A stretch of 64,000 bases of DNA from an uncultured Bacteroidota bacterium (GCA_902774845.1 CACYJU010000008.1:33601-97600), one strand, 5' to 3'. Counted from the stretch's first letter, positions 37,028-45,300 are shown. Notes: generated from the sequence alone by a model not told the origin. Program-made: numbers and translations.

Positions 37028-37942
37028 TTATTTGTCGAAGAAAGAGAAGGTGTTGAGGTTGAACCTCAAGAATATGGAGTGCTGAGGGGCGAAGCCGCTA
37101 TAGCCTTCGAGCTTGAGTTTTTCGTAGTAGAAGTTATATCCGAGGTCGATGGTACCCACCGAAGTCTCGCCCGGCACGACATAGCATACCGCGAAGGTGG
37201 CGAAACCGCCGAAGCCCACACCACCTTGGTTGACATACTCGTAGGAGGCGGTATATGACGAAGGGCTGTTGCCGCCCCAGATGTCCAATATGTCGTAAGG
37301 CTTTCCGGCGATCTCCATAGCGTTCTTCTTTACCTTGAGGTTGTTGAGGTTGAATCCCAAGTCGACCTCAAGGGCAAAACTCTCGGACACATATATCCTT
37401 TTGGCGACGCCGAAATCAATGTTTATGCGGTCTTCCTGACCACCTACTGAACATTGGATATACTGGTTGTTGTTTTGCAGGATGCCGGTTCCGTTGGTGC
37501 TGCTGATGTTGAAGGCTCCGACGGCATTGAGTCGTGACCAGTCGAACCGCACGAGAACACCCCAGGTCGACTCCCAGTCGTAGCGTATTCCAAGACCGAT
37601 CTGATAGGAGAGCTTATAGTGCATCGCACCATACTCGACCACCTTCAGCTGGCCGTAGTTCTGTATAGCACTAGGCGAGATATAGCCGCCATTGACGAGG
37701 TCATTCCAAATCTGGTTGCCGTAACTCTCGCTGTGGAGTATACGGTCAACCGTATTGGCGTTTTCGGGTCGTCCCGAATAAAATTCTGCTTGTTTTTTGT
37801 TGGCTATCAGCATACCCACGTTGATGGAAGCCGACAAGCCTATAGGTCTGTTCGCCCCATAGGGCCTATGCACGTCCCAATCGTCGGCCAAAGCGCCTTC
37901 GGCCAACATCATAAGTATTATGGCAAAGACCGCTCGTTTCAT
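37028..37942 (-). CDS. Outer-membrane beta-barrel protein of unknown function
   Basis: 304 residues: signal peptide (MKRAVFAIILMMLAEGALA) and strands with aromatic girdles (YKLSYQIGLGIRYDWESTWG, FLRFNLNTFSFF). Length and pattern suggest a 12-14 strand barrel. Its start overlaps the stop of the ECF sigma gene by 4 bp (ATGA), so the two are co-translated. That coupling suggests the barrel is connected with the sigma factor's regulon or stimulus. Confidence 0.78.
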   Translation of the reverse strand: MKRAVFAIILMMLAEGALADDWDVHRPYGANRPIGLSASINVGMLIANKKQAEFYSGRPENANTVDRILHSESYGNQIWNDLVNGGYISPSAIQNYGQLKVVEYGAMHYKLSYQIGLGIRYDWESTWGVLVRFDWSRLNAVGAFNISSTNGTGILQNNNQYIQCSVGGQEDRINIDFGVAKRIYVSESFALEVDLGFNLNNLKVKKNAMEIAGKPYDILDIWGGNSPSSYTASYEYVNQGGVGFGGFATFAVCYVVPGETSVGTIDLGYNFYYEKLKLEGYSGFAPQHSIFLRFNLNTFSFFDK

Positions 37943-38550
37943 ATCTGCTCGCGACGGTTTTTCATCATTGCCGAAAGCAGGTTGCGGGCACGCAAGAGCT
38001 GCACCTTCACCGTACCCATCGGCATATTGAGCTGCTGGGCAATCTCCTCGTATGACATCTCTTCGAAATAGCGCATTTCGATAAGTCTGCGGTAACGCGG
38101 CTTGATCTGCTGAACCACCTCATGCAACACAGCCTTGCGCTCTTTCGACACCATACTCTCCTCAGGAGAAGGGAGGTCGGACGGCAGAGGATACTCGTAC
38201 ACGTCGCCGTCTTTGGTGCTCGCCACATCGTTGATGGAGACCGTCTGCATGCGTTTCTTGCGGATGAAGTCGATGCAATGGTTCGATGCGATGGAGAAGA
38301 GCCACGTGCTGAACGCATTGGTAGGGCTGTAAAGATGCAACGAGCTGAAAGCCTTGCTGAAAGTCTCGATGGTCAGGTCGTCGGCGTCGACAGGATTGTT
38401 GGTCATCTTGAGCAGCATCGTGTAGAGCGGCTCCTTGTACATTCCCATCAGGTCGGCGTAGGCCTTCTGATCGTTGTGCTCCCGAGCTTGACATACCAGC
38501 CGGTAGTCGCGGCGGGCTTTTTCGGTTGTGAGATTAATCGATGGTTCCAT
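37939..38550 (-). CDS. ECF-type RNA polymerase sigma factor
   Basis: 203 residues with sigma region 2 (DADDLTIETFSKAF, FSTWLFSIASNHCIDFIRKK) and region 4 (MSYEEIAQQLNMPMGTVKVQ, a helix-turn-helix). The linker between is longer than average and acidic. No anti-sigma gene with a recognisable membrane anchor is adjacent. Order: glycosyltransferase, sigma, barrel protein. Confidence 0.94.
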   Translation of the reverse strand: MEPSINLTTEKARRDYRLVCQAREHNDQKAYADLMGMYKEPLYTMLLKMTNNPVDADDLTIETFSKAFSSLHLYSPTNAFSTWLFSIASNHCIDFIRKKRMQTVSINDVASTKDGDVYEYPLPSDLPSPEESMVSKERKAVLHEVVQQIKPRYRRLIEMRYFEEMSYEEIAQQLNMPMGTVKVQLLRARNLLSAMMKNRREQI

Positions 38551-38610
38551 TGGTGTGCATGCTTATATCAATGATTCCACGCTTTTTTCGCGCGGAGGAA
38601 ACCTTCTTGC

Positions 38611-39762
38611 TTATTTCTTGTATTTATACTTTAACGGAAATAACAAAAGTATAGTATTTGCTACCGTAAAATAAATTTCATAAAGTGGTGACAGCCAGCA
38701 GAGCCCTTTCTCTCCAAACTGTTTTTCAAGCTGGGCGAAAGAGAGTATCTGCAGGGCGAACTTCAAGACGAGCACGCCGACGAGTATCTGCCACGGGAAA
38801 AGCCCCAAAGCCAACAAAGCAGCCACCGCACCATAGAAAAGCAGGAGGGATATCCCAGCTGTGGCGCCGGCCATCTGCTGCGAGGCTTTGTGATAGCGGT
38901 AGGTAGCGGTGCGATGCTGACGCATCTGGTGCCAATGGATGAATTTTACGGGAGCCTTATACTTGATGAACGTCTCGGGATGCAGATTCACCGCAGTATT
39001 GCGTCTTGTAGCGTTCTGGTTGACAAACATATCGGCGGCGCCGTCAGGCTCGTTGTAGTGGCTTATGAAAGCACCTTTCGAGAAGAAGAATCCTTTGCGG
39101 TAAGAGAGGTTGCGGTCGGTGGCGGTAACGGGACGATGCCTCAGGGCACGCGACAGATAGTCGGCGCTATAATCCATATTATCGTATCGCTGCATACTCC
39201 CAAGCACCGTTTTCTCGGCTTCGACCTGACCATACCCGAGAACGATATTGGTGCTGGGTTTGGAATAGCCCTGAACCACATGACGCAACCATTTAAGATT
39301 CGACGGCATACTGTCGACATCGGTCAGCACGATGATGTCGTTCTTGGCCGAACGTATGCCTATCGACAGCGGGTACTTGCGTCCGTAGAACATATTCACG
39401 TCATCCTTGAAATCGACCACCTTGAGGTTGGGATAGTTGTCCTTGCAGAGCTTCAGGACAAAGTGAGTGTCGTCGTGCGACAGATAGTTGACCACCACCA
39501 CCTCGAAATCAGGGTACTCCTGTTCCAAAAGATAAACCAGGTTTTCACGCAGGAAGGCAGCCTCGTTGTGAGCGACCAGAACCACCGACACAGGAGGCAA
39601 GGGCTCGTCGCCGGTCAACTGCTTCAGAGCAGCCTTCTTGGCTTTGTGCGCCACATAGAGGTAACGGAGCGAGTAAACAACGACAAGCAGTATAAAACCC
39701 AGAAGGGCGGCAGCAACGAGTATCTGCGTCAAAAGATCGTTCGCTATGTTAGAGAAATCCAT
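38611..39762 (-). CDS. Membrane glycosyltransferase, family 2
   Basis: 383 residues: one N-terminal helix (about 14-34), a GT-A domain (VSVVLVAHNEAAFLRENL, LTDVDSMPSN with the metal aspartates), and C-terminal helices. The processive-type QxxRW motif is degenerate (HQMRQHR). A sugar polymer or lipid-linked saccharide product is likely but undefined. Operonic with the ECF sigma factor 60 bp downstream. Confidence 0.9.
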   Translation of the reverse strand: MDFSNIANDLLTQILVAAALLGFILLVVVYSLRYLYVAHKAKKAALKQLTGDEPLPPVSVVLVAHNEAAFLRENLVYLLEQEYPDFEVVVVNYLSHDDTHFVLKLCKDNYPNLKVVDFKDDVNMFYGRKYPLSIGIRSAKNDIIVLTDVDSMPSNLKWLRHVVQGYSKPSTNIVLGYGQVEAEKTVLGSMQRYDNMDYSADYLSRALRHRPVTATDRNLSYRKGFFFSKGAFISHYNEPDGAADMFVNQNATRRNTAVNLHPETFIKYKAPVKFIHWHQMRQHRTATYRYHKASQQMAGATAGISLLLFYGAVAALLALGLFPWQILVGVLVLKFALQILSFAQLEKQFGEKGLCWLSPLYEIYFTVANTILLLFPLKYKYKK

Positions 39763-39797
39763 CGGTAAAGTGAAAAACTATTTCGTAATTAGGTGTG

Positions 39798-39805
39798 CAA
39801 AGTTA
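39798..39805 (-). promoter_or_regulatory. Minus 7 box for the GT2/sigma operon
   Basis: TAACTTTG on the minus strand, 36 bp before the GT2 start; minus 33 not evident. Confidence 0.45.
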
Positions 39806-39828
39806 GATATTTATTTCCGCAAAAGACG

Positions 39829-39836
39829 TAATTTTG
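39829..39836 (+). promoter_or_regulatory. Minus 7 box for tgt
   Basis: TAATTTTG on the plus strand, 86 bp upstream of the tgt ATG, back to back with the minus-strand box at 39798. Confidence 0.45.
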
Positions 39837-39921
39837 CAAAACGAAATATCAACCGATTGTTCAAAACCGTTGCAAGTGTCAGCAAATACCGCAATTACGT
39901 CAAATCATAAATAAAGTTAAG

Positions 39922-41052
39922 ATGTCTTTTACTCTCGAAACAACTGATTCCAAATCGTCGGCTCGCGCCGGAATACTCCACACCCCACATGGCGACATCC
40001 CCACCCCTATCTTCATGCCCGTAGGCACAGCCGGCACCGTGAAAGCCGTCCACCAACGCGAACTGAGAGAAGACATCGACGCAAAGATAATACTCGGCAA
40101 CACCTACCACCTCTACCTGCGACCCGGATGCGACATACTGCGTGCCGCAGGCGGTTTGCACAAGTTCAACGGATGGGAGCGCCCCATGCTCACCGACAGC
40201 GGCGGATTCCAGGTTTTTTCCCTTGCCGACAACCGCAAGATCAAAGAGGAAGGTTGCACCTTCCGCTCGCATATCGACGGTTCAAAACACCTTTTTACGC
40301 CTGAGAACGTGATGGACATACAGCGCGTCATCGGAGCCGACATCATCATGGCGTTCGACGAATGCTGTCCGGGCGACGCCGACCACCGCTACGCCAAGCA
40401 ATCGATGGAGCTGACCCACCGCTGGCTCGACCGCTGCCTCACACGCTTCAACGCGACAGAGCCACTCTACGGCTACGACCAGATGCTCTTCCCCATCGTT
40501 CAGGGGTGCCAATACCGCGACCTGCGCATCGAGTCGGCCAACTATATCGCTGAACGCACTTCCACCGGCTGCGCCATCGGAGGACTGGCCGTCGGCGAAC
40601 CGACCGAGGTGATGTACCAGATGATAGAGGTGGTCAACGACATACTGCCCAAAGACAAACCACGCTACCTGATGGGCGTCGGCACACCACAGAACATACT
40701 GGAGGCGATCATGCGCGGAGTGGATATGTTCGACTGCGTGATGCCCACCCGCAACGGGCGCAACGGATTGCTTTTCACCATGAACGGCACCATCAACATC
40801 AAGAACAAGAAGTGGGAAGACTGCTTCGAACCGATAGATGCCGAAAGTCCCGCCGAAGCCGACCGCGTCTATACCCTCGCCTACCTGCATCATCTCATCA
40901 GAGCCGAAGAGATACTGGGATTGCAGGTTTGCTCAATACACAACCTCACCTTCTACCTACGCCTGGTGGGCGAAGCCCGAAGGCATATAATAGAAGGTGA
41001 CTATTGTGAGTGGGCATCGAAGCTGATACCCCAACTTGGGAAGCGGTTATAA
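39922..41052 (+). CDS. tgt: tRNA-guanine transglycosylase
   Basis: Exchanges guanine-34 for preQ1 in tRNAs with GUN anticodons. 376 residues with DSGGFQVFSLA (catalytic Asp), GGLAVGEP, FDCVMPTRNGRNG (nucleophile Asp) and AYLHHLIRAEEILG. The three cysteines of the usual CxCxxC zinc site are replaced: the aligned stretch reads ESPAEADRVY; the zinc histidine in IHNLTFY is kept. Its stop abuts the stop of the convergent gene at 41053 without any spacer. QueA, the next enzyme, is at 59213. Confidence 0.96.
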   Translation: MSFTLETTDSKSSARAGILHTPHGDIPTPIFMPVGTAGTVKAVHQRELREDIDAKIILGNTYHLYLRPGCDILRAAGGLHKFNGWERPMLTDSGGFQVFSLADNRKIKEEGCTFRSHIDGSKHLFTPENVMDIQRVIGADIIMAFDECCPGDADHRYAKQSMELTHRWLDRCLTRFNATEPLYGYDQMLFPIVQGCQYRDLRIESANYIAERTSTGCAIGGLAVGEPTEVMYQMIEVVNDILPKDKPRYLMGVGTPQNILEAIMRGVDMFDCVMPTRNGRNGLLFTMNGTINIKNKKWEDCFEPIDAESPAEADRVYTLAYLHHLIRAEEILGLQVCSIHNLTFYLRLVGEARRHIIEGDYCEWASKLIPQLGKRL

Positions 41053-41469
41053 TCAACCGAAGCGGTTGAAGAAGAAGAACACAGCCGCACGATTACGGTC
41101 GGTACCCTCGACGGTGCCAATCTTGCGGTAGCTGGCGTCACGCACGGTGCCGTCTTTCTCGACAACGCCAATCTTGCGGTAAGAATCGTCACGCACGGTG
41201 CCGTCTTTCTCGATGACACCGATCTTGCGATAGCTTCCGTCGCGGACGGTGCCGTCTTTCTCGATGACACCGATCTTGCGGTAGCTTCCGTCACGTATGG
41301 AGCCGTCGCTGTCGAAAGAGCCGATCTTGCGGTAGCTGGCATCACGGACAGTGCCGTCGCTCTCAATCCTGCCGACCGAACGATAGCTCCCGTCGCGAAC
41401 GACCTGAGAGAAAACCGCCACGGAAAGCGACAACATGAGAACCAAAGCGATAAACGATCTGCGCAGCAT
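41053..41469 (-). CDS. Secreted repeat protein, 5-fold beta-flower type
   Basis: 138 residues from ATG 41469, which puts the signal peptide (MLRRSFIALVLMLSLSVAVF) at the start. The mature protein is six or seven repeats of about 16 residues, consensus DGTVRDxSYRKIGVIEK. This regular pattern matches small Bacteroidota proteins described as 5-fold beta-flowers, which close into a propeller-like ring. The end is FFFFNRFG. Function unknown. The gene ends exactly against tgt, so any terminator must lie inside coding sequence. Confidence 0.82.
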   Translation of the reverse strand: MLRRSFIALVLMLSLSVAVFSQVVRDGSYRSVGRIESDGTVRDASYRKIGSFDSDGSIRDGSYRKIGVIEKDGTVRDGSYRKIGVIEKDGTVRDDSYRKIGVVEKDGTVRDASYRKIGTVEGTDRNRAAVFFFFNRFG

Positions 41470-41493
41470 AGCAGTAAGTTTTTTATTACACCG

Positions 41494-41523
41494 CAAAGAT
41501 ACGAAAAATAAATGAACGACAAA
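41494..41523 (-). promoter_or_regulatory. Promoter of the beta-flower gene
   Basis: TATCTTTG (41494-41501) with TTTG at 41520-41523, spacer 18, on the minus strand. Confidence 0.6.
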
Positions 41524-41529
41524 AAAGAA

Positions 41530-41552
41530 GTGCCGGATTTACAATCAGGCAC
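41530..41552. repeat. REP-like palindrome, copy 2
   Basis: GTGCCGGATT-TAC-AATCAGGCAC, one mismatch, with the adjoining ACAACG tag and a minus-strand T run (41521-41526). It could end minus-strand transcripts from the 41985 gene. Confidence 0.75.
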
Positions 41553-41606
41553 AACGGGGCAACCTTATATCTACCATAAATGTGCCATAAAGAAACCATG
41601 GACAAC

Positions 41607-41684
41607 AGATAGAGGGATTATAGAGGGATCATAGAGGAGTCATAGAGGAATCATAGAGAATACATAGAGAACACACAGAGACCT
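41607..41684. repeat. Drifting 11-12 bp repeats, ATAGAGGGATC type
   Basis: Seven successive units: AGATAGAGGGAT, TATAGAGGGATC, ATAGAGGAGTC, ATAGAGGAATC, ATAGAGAATAC, ATAGAGAACAC, ACAGAGACC. Neighbouring units resemble each other more than distant ones. The surrounding 41497-41984 contains no gene. Confidence 0.8.
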
Positions 41685-41797
41685 ACCGCACTCCGCACCT
41701 GCAACACCCTACAAACCAGCACAATAACCCCACCGTCTATTCCTTAAAATTTCACAACCATTTGATACAAAAAAAGTTGCGCCAAATTTCCAGATGT

Positions 41798-41816
41798 TGC
41801 GGATTTGTAATCCGCA
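41798..41816. repeat. REP-like palindrome, short variant
   Basis: TGCGGATT-TGT-AATCCGCA. A partial copy, TGCGGATTTGTAA, follows at 41871. Confidence 0.7.
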
Positions 41817-41892
41817 TCCATCAAACAATCCGCACCCTCACACAAATCGCACGACCTCGATGGCAACCGTTGCGGATTTGTAACTTCAGCAG

Positions 41893-41945
41893 TTTTTGGG
41901 GATTGCAAATCCCCCAAAAAATGTGCCGGATTACATATCCGGCAC
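41893..41945 (-). terminator. Double hairpin terminating the 41985 gene
   Basis: REP-like GTGCCGGAT / ATCCGGCAC at 41923-41945, followed on the minus strand by six Ts, then a second hairpin TTTTTGGGGATT / AATCCCCCAAAAA at 41893-41920. Confidence 0.8.
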
Positions 41946-41984
41946 AACGGGAAGCAACAGGAGACAGGATAAAGTTTGAATATT

Positions 41985-44201
41985 TTAATAATCCTTTACT
42001 AAGCGCACTGCGATCCCGCCGTAGCGCATGTCGTATTTCGTGTTCAAAATTCCTACTTGATTTCCATCTAAGCTTACCCAAGATTTAAATACCACTAAGT
42101 ACGCTACGTACCCATTATAGGCGTGCAAATTATCCGACGACCCAAAATATGGGCTCGTACTCGACCAATAGCACCCAGCAATATTACCACCTTCCACATT
42201 GGTTCCACTGCGTTCGCCCGCAGCAGGTAAGAATATGCAGCCAGCCGCCTCCATTTGAATCCACTGGCTATCTGTATATGTATTATTTAAATATGAAACA
42301 TTGGCTGTGTTGACATTTATTACAGTCAAGCCTGCCGGTAGGGTGAATGTGTCAGGAAATACTATCAAGCCAGCGACACCGACGACTGTAGCCATAGCAT
42401 AACGTGCATTGGCTACGCCATCCACAGTCGATGCACTACGGGTATTAAGAAGATATGTCCACTCGTTTTCTGTCAACGTACGCCACATACCTGCCTGGTT
42501 TCCGCCGTTGCTGATGGCGTTGTACACGCCCCAGTCGGCATTGGCGTAACTGTACATGAGACTGAGGTAGGAACCGTTGAGATAAAAATTATTCCAATCG
42601 GTGCTGCTTGACCACGGCTGATAACATGTGACGCCGCTGTTCCAACCACTGGTACCCCAGCAAAAGAGGTCTATCCAACCGCTATAAGTTGACGAGATAT
42701 TGGCATTGTCCGCACCGATGTAGTCGTACTGATGCTCGGCAAAACGCCATGTGCCTGTGGCTGTTCCACCTTCCGACACCGTGTGTGTCCCTGTGGTCGT
42801 GTACTGTAGATTACCTCTTGAAAAACGCACAGTCTGTCCTGACGATGATACGGTGAACACAGCATCTGACGCTCCGTTCTCGTCAAAACCGACTACCGAA
42901 GGTTGTCCCGAAGTAGTGAACGACACCTCGCTGCCGTAGGCCGTTCCTGCACTGTTGGTGGCGTAGGCTCGGACATAGTAGGTGGTGTTTGCCGAAAGTC
43001 CGGTCAAGTTACTGGTGAAGTTGCCCGTGCCAGTGCCATCGGTGGTATGGCTTCCGCTCACGGTAGGATTTTGGCTGGTGCTCCAGCAGACTCCACGCGC
43101 TGTGACAGTGGCACCGCCGTCGTCGCTCACGTTGCCGCCGCAGGTGGCTGTGCTTGTCGTTATGCTGCTAACAGACGAAGTGGTGACTGTGGGCGACGTT
43201 ACATTGCTGCTCGTTGTGAACGACACCTCGCTGCCGTAGGCCGTTCCTGCACTGTTGGTGGCGTAGGCTCGGACATAGTATGTGGTATTCGCCGACAGGT
43301 CTGTCAAGCCACTGGTAAAAGAGCCTGTACCGCTGCCATCGGTGGAGTGGCTGCCGCTCACAGTCGGGTAGTGGACGGTGCTCCAACAGACGCCACGAGC
43401 CGTAACGGTGGCGTTGCCGTCATCACTCACGTTGCCGCCACAGGTGGCGGTGCTGGATGTCACGCTGCTTACCGACGAAGTGGTGACTGTGGGCAGCGTG
43501 ACAGTGCTGGAACCATTTTCAAAAATAAGGGTTATAAGTTCACTGTAGGTCTGATACTGTGTGACGGATGTACTTACAGAACGACTGTCGCCCTGACGCA
43601 AAATCGCAATGTAGCGCATCTGGTCGCCCACAGAGAAGGGACCGACACCCACGGCTTTGGTAACTGTGCTGTTGTGCGACGCAGTGGCAGTCATAACGAT
43701 GCTGTTCTCATTGCCACCAGCGCGGTTCACCAGTTTGGCAATGCAGCGTTGGCCTGAGGCTTCAACGCTAAGGAAGGCCACCTGCGGCTCGGCAAGGGTG
43801 ATGCCGATACGGTAGGAGCCTGCGGCGTAGTGACCGCTATGATATGCAATAAGCGTACCGTTTATGCGCAGCAGGCGGATGTTCACTGTTCCGCTTTCGA
43901 CCAAGTCAAACAAAGTCTCGGTATGCCCTGCGAAGGGATTGGGATAGACTTTCAGACCAGTTTCCATAGCATCGGATGGCAGGTTGATACTGTTGTTATC
44001 ATTGCCAAGATACAGCACGGTGTCGGGATAGGCTATCCGCTGGTTCCAGCCCTGCTGGAGGTTTTCCACAATCACCGAATCAAAGCTTTGGTATCCACCG
44101 TTGCTATTTCGTGCAGTAAAGCGCACGGTCACACTCTGCGACACCGCTGCGTCTAAACCAACAAACAAGAACAGTGTGATGAATAATAATAATTTTTTCA
44201 T
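41985..44201 (-). CDS. Large secreted protein with duplicated FN3-like domains and a C-type-lectin-like end
   Basis: 738 residues. Signal peptide (MKKLLLFITLFLFVGLDAAV); an N-terminal part containing a VYPNPFAGH segment similar to T9SS C-terminal domains but placed internally; two nearly identical 100-residue FN3-like domains (ATCGGNVSDDG, ARGVCWST, YYVRAYATNSAGTAYGSEV); then a C-terminal module with NLQYTTTGT, WRTLTENEWTYLL, GCYWSSTSPYFGSSDN and GGIAVRLVKDY, the style of FGE/DUF1566 C-type-lectin folds. Probably a surface adhesin or ligand-binding protein. The ligand cannot be read. Confidence 0.8.
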   Translation of the reverse strand: MKKLLLFITLFLFVGLDAAVSQSVTVRFTARNSNGGYQSFDSVIVENLQQGWNQRIAYPDTVLYLGNDNNSINLPSDAMETGLKVYPNPFAGHTETLFDLVESGTVNIRLLRINGTLIAYHSGHYAAGSYRIGITLAEPQVAFLSVEASGQRCIAKLVNRAGGNENSIVMTATASHNSTVTKAVGVGPFSVGDQMRYIAILRQGDSRSVSTSVTQYQTYSELITLIFENGSSTVTLPTVTTSSVSSVTSSTATCGGNVSDDGNATVTARGVCWSTVHYPTVSGSHSTDGSGTGSFTSGLTDLSANTTYYVRAYATNSAGTAYGSEVSFTTSSNVTSPTVTTSSVSSITTSTATCGGNVSDDGGATVTARGVCWSTSQNPTVSGSHTTDGTGTGNFTSNLTGLSANTTYYVRAYATNSAGTAYGSEVSFTTSGQPSVVGFDENGASDAVFTVSSSGQTVRFSRGNLQYTTTGTHTVSEGGTATGTWRFAEHQYDYIGADNANISSTYSGWIDLFCWGTSGWNSGVTCYQPWSSSTDWNNFYLNGSYLSLMYSYANADWGVYNAISNGGNQAGMWRTLTENEWTYLLNTRSASTVDGVANARYAMATVVGVAGLIVFPDTFTLPAGLTVINVNTANVSYLNNTYTDSQWIQMEAAGCIFLPAAGERSGTNVEGGNIAGCYWSSTSPYFGSSDNLHAYNGYVAYLVVFKSWVSLDGNQVGILNTKYDMRYGGIAVRLVKDY
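42905..43504. repeat. In-frame 300-bp tandem duplication inside the 41985 gene
   Basis: 42916-42980 and 43216-43280 are identical and exactly 300 bp apart; similarity continues over the whole unit. Each unit encodes one FN3-like domain. Confidence 0.9.
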
Positions 44202-44246
44202 TGTGTATTTTTTTGATTTAACAGAATTCAGTTGTCTTTAAAAAAA

Positions 44247-45017
44247 TTACAAATCGCGTTTCAAACTTTCATAAAACAACACCTTGGGCAATATATCCTC
44301 TAATCTTTTTTCATATTTCTTATCCTTCTTTATATCCTCGAGAAACCTTGCATAATCCTCTTTATCTTCAAGTATAATGTACTCCACATCATCAAGAATA
44401 TCGAATTTTATATAATCATTCTTTGTATATTTTACTTTCTTTTGCTCGTCTTTTAACATATTCTGTAACTCATCCTCGTTATTGTACCAATGAAGACTTG
44501 GTTTACTTGCATCTTTGACAGGGAAAAACCTCCATTCGTTTTCATCCATAAAATACACATTATCAAGGTCAACCCCATCTTTTACAAACTTACCGTTTAC
44601 CATCTTTACCCTGCGAGTGATGCCCCAGTTAGAACGATAAAACTCAGAACGTTCCGAATCGTTATCTATCCCCGAAATATCAGCGTTGCTGTATATCACG
44701 GGCATCGCTATTGTCTTATCCAGTTTTTTGGAAGAAAAACCAATAGCATATTTACCATATATTTCAACATGACTACGGACTTTGGATAATGGAGTGTCAC
44801 ACATACAGGCACATTTTACCATATACGCCAATTTATCACCCCTTTTTGTTTCAACCTTTTTGTCTTTCAGAATCACCGGATTAGGAATCTTCTCATATAA
44901 AAGACTGCAACGTAATCCATTTTTAATGATTTCCATCAAGGTTTCATAGTCTTTGGTGTAATGGAACAACCTTAGTGCGCGAAAATGTTCCGTAGAATGT
45001 TTTTCTGTTTTTTCCAT
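44247..45017 (-). CDS. AbiGi-type abortive infection protein, orphan
   Basis: 256 residues. The pattern fits the AbiGi family, half of the AbiG phage-exclusion system of lactococci: LFHYTKDYETLMEIIKNGL at the start, CACMCDTPLSKVRSHVEIYG with YAIGFS, and ENEWRFFP. The C-terminal third is lysine-rich. No AbiGii partner lies on either side. The gene is visibly more AT-rich than its neighbours, suggesting transfer. An anti-phage role is inferred from the family. It is preceded by a long leader with a run of nine Cs. Confidence 0.75.
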   Translation of the reverse strand: MEKTEKHSTEHFRALRLFHYTKDYETLMEIIKNGLRCSLLYEKIPNPVILKDKKVETKRGDKLAYMVKCACMCDTPLSKVRSHVEIYGKYAIGFSSKKLDKTIAMPVIYSNADISGIDNDSERSEFYRSNWGITRRVKMVNGKFVKDGVDLDNVYFMDENEWRFFPVKDASKPSLHWYNNEDELQNMLKDEQKKVKYTKNDYIKFDILDDVEYIILEDKEDYARFLEDIKKDKKYEKRLEDILPKVLFYESLKRDL

Positions 45018-45127
45018 ATCAAATTATATTTAAAGGTAAAAGTCGACCTAATCCGCGACATCTATATGTCACAGATGGGAGTTTTTAATGTAAAATTACG
45101 TTTTCGAGTTACTTCGCCAAGCGGTAG

Positions 45128-45136
45128 CCCCCCCCC
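45128..45136. repeat. Homopolymer tract C9 upstream of the AbiGi-type gene
   Basis: Nine consecutive Cs on the plus strand (G9 in the minus-strand leader), 111 bp upstream of the AbiGi-type start and downstream of its likely promoter. Confidence 0.85.
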
Positions 45137-45228
45137 CATAAAATACTAATAATAAGCGCATTACACTTATTATTTAGCATTACATTATGTATTATCGAGG
45201 ACATTTTGTTTGGTTACAATTTCATCCG

Positions 45229-45259
45229 CAAAGGTACAGATTATTTTTCAATCTGCAAG
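45229..45259 (-). promoter_or_regulatory. Possible promoter of the AbiGi-type gene
   Basis: TACCTTTG (45229-45236), spacer 19, CTTG (45256-45259) on the minus strand. It would give a leader of about 200 nt including the C9 tract. Confidence 0.5.
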
Positions 45260-45264
45260 GCGCT

Positions 45265-45294
45265 AAAAAAAGTGCCGGATTACAAATCCGGCAC
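45265..45294 (-). terminator. REP-like terminator of alaS
   Basis: Perfect GTGCCGGATT / AATCCGGCAC around a 3-nt loop (45272-45294), with seven minus-strand Ts (45265-45271), just past the alaS stop. Same sequence type as 6840, 41530 and 41923. Confidence 0.88.
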
Positions 45295-45300
45295 AACGAG

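Noticed and set aside
41985..42250. Variable region of a diversity-generating retroelement
   Set aside because: No reverse transcriptase or template repeat is present in the window; fold similarity alone is insufficient.
45108..45140. tRNA remnant near GCCAAGCGGTAG
   Set aside because: Only a D-arm-like word is present; no acceptor, anticodon or T arm can be formed.
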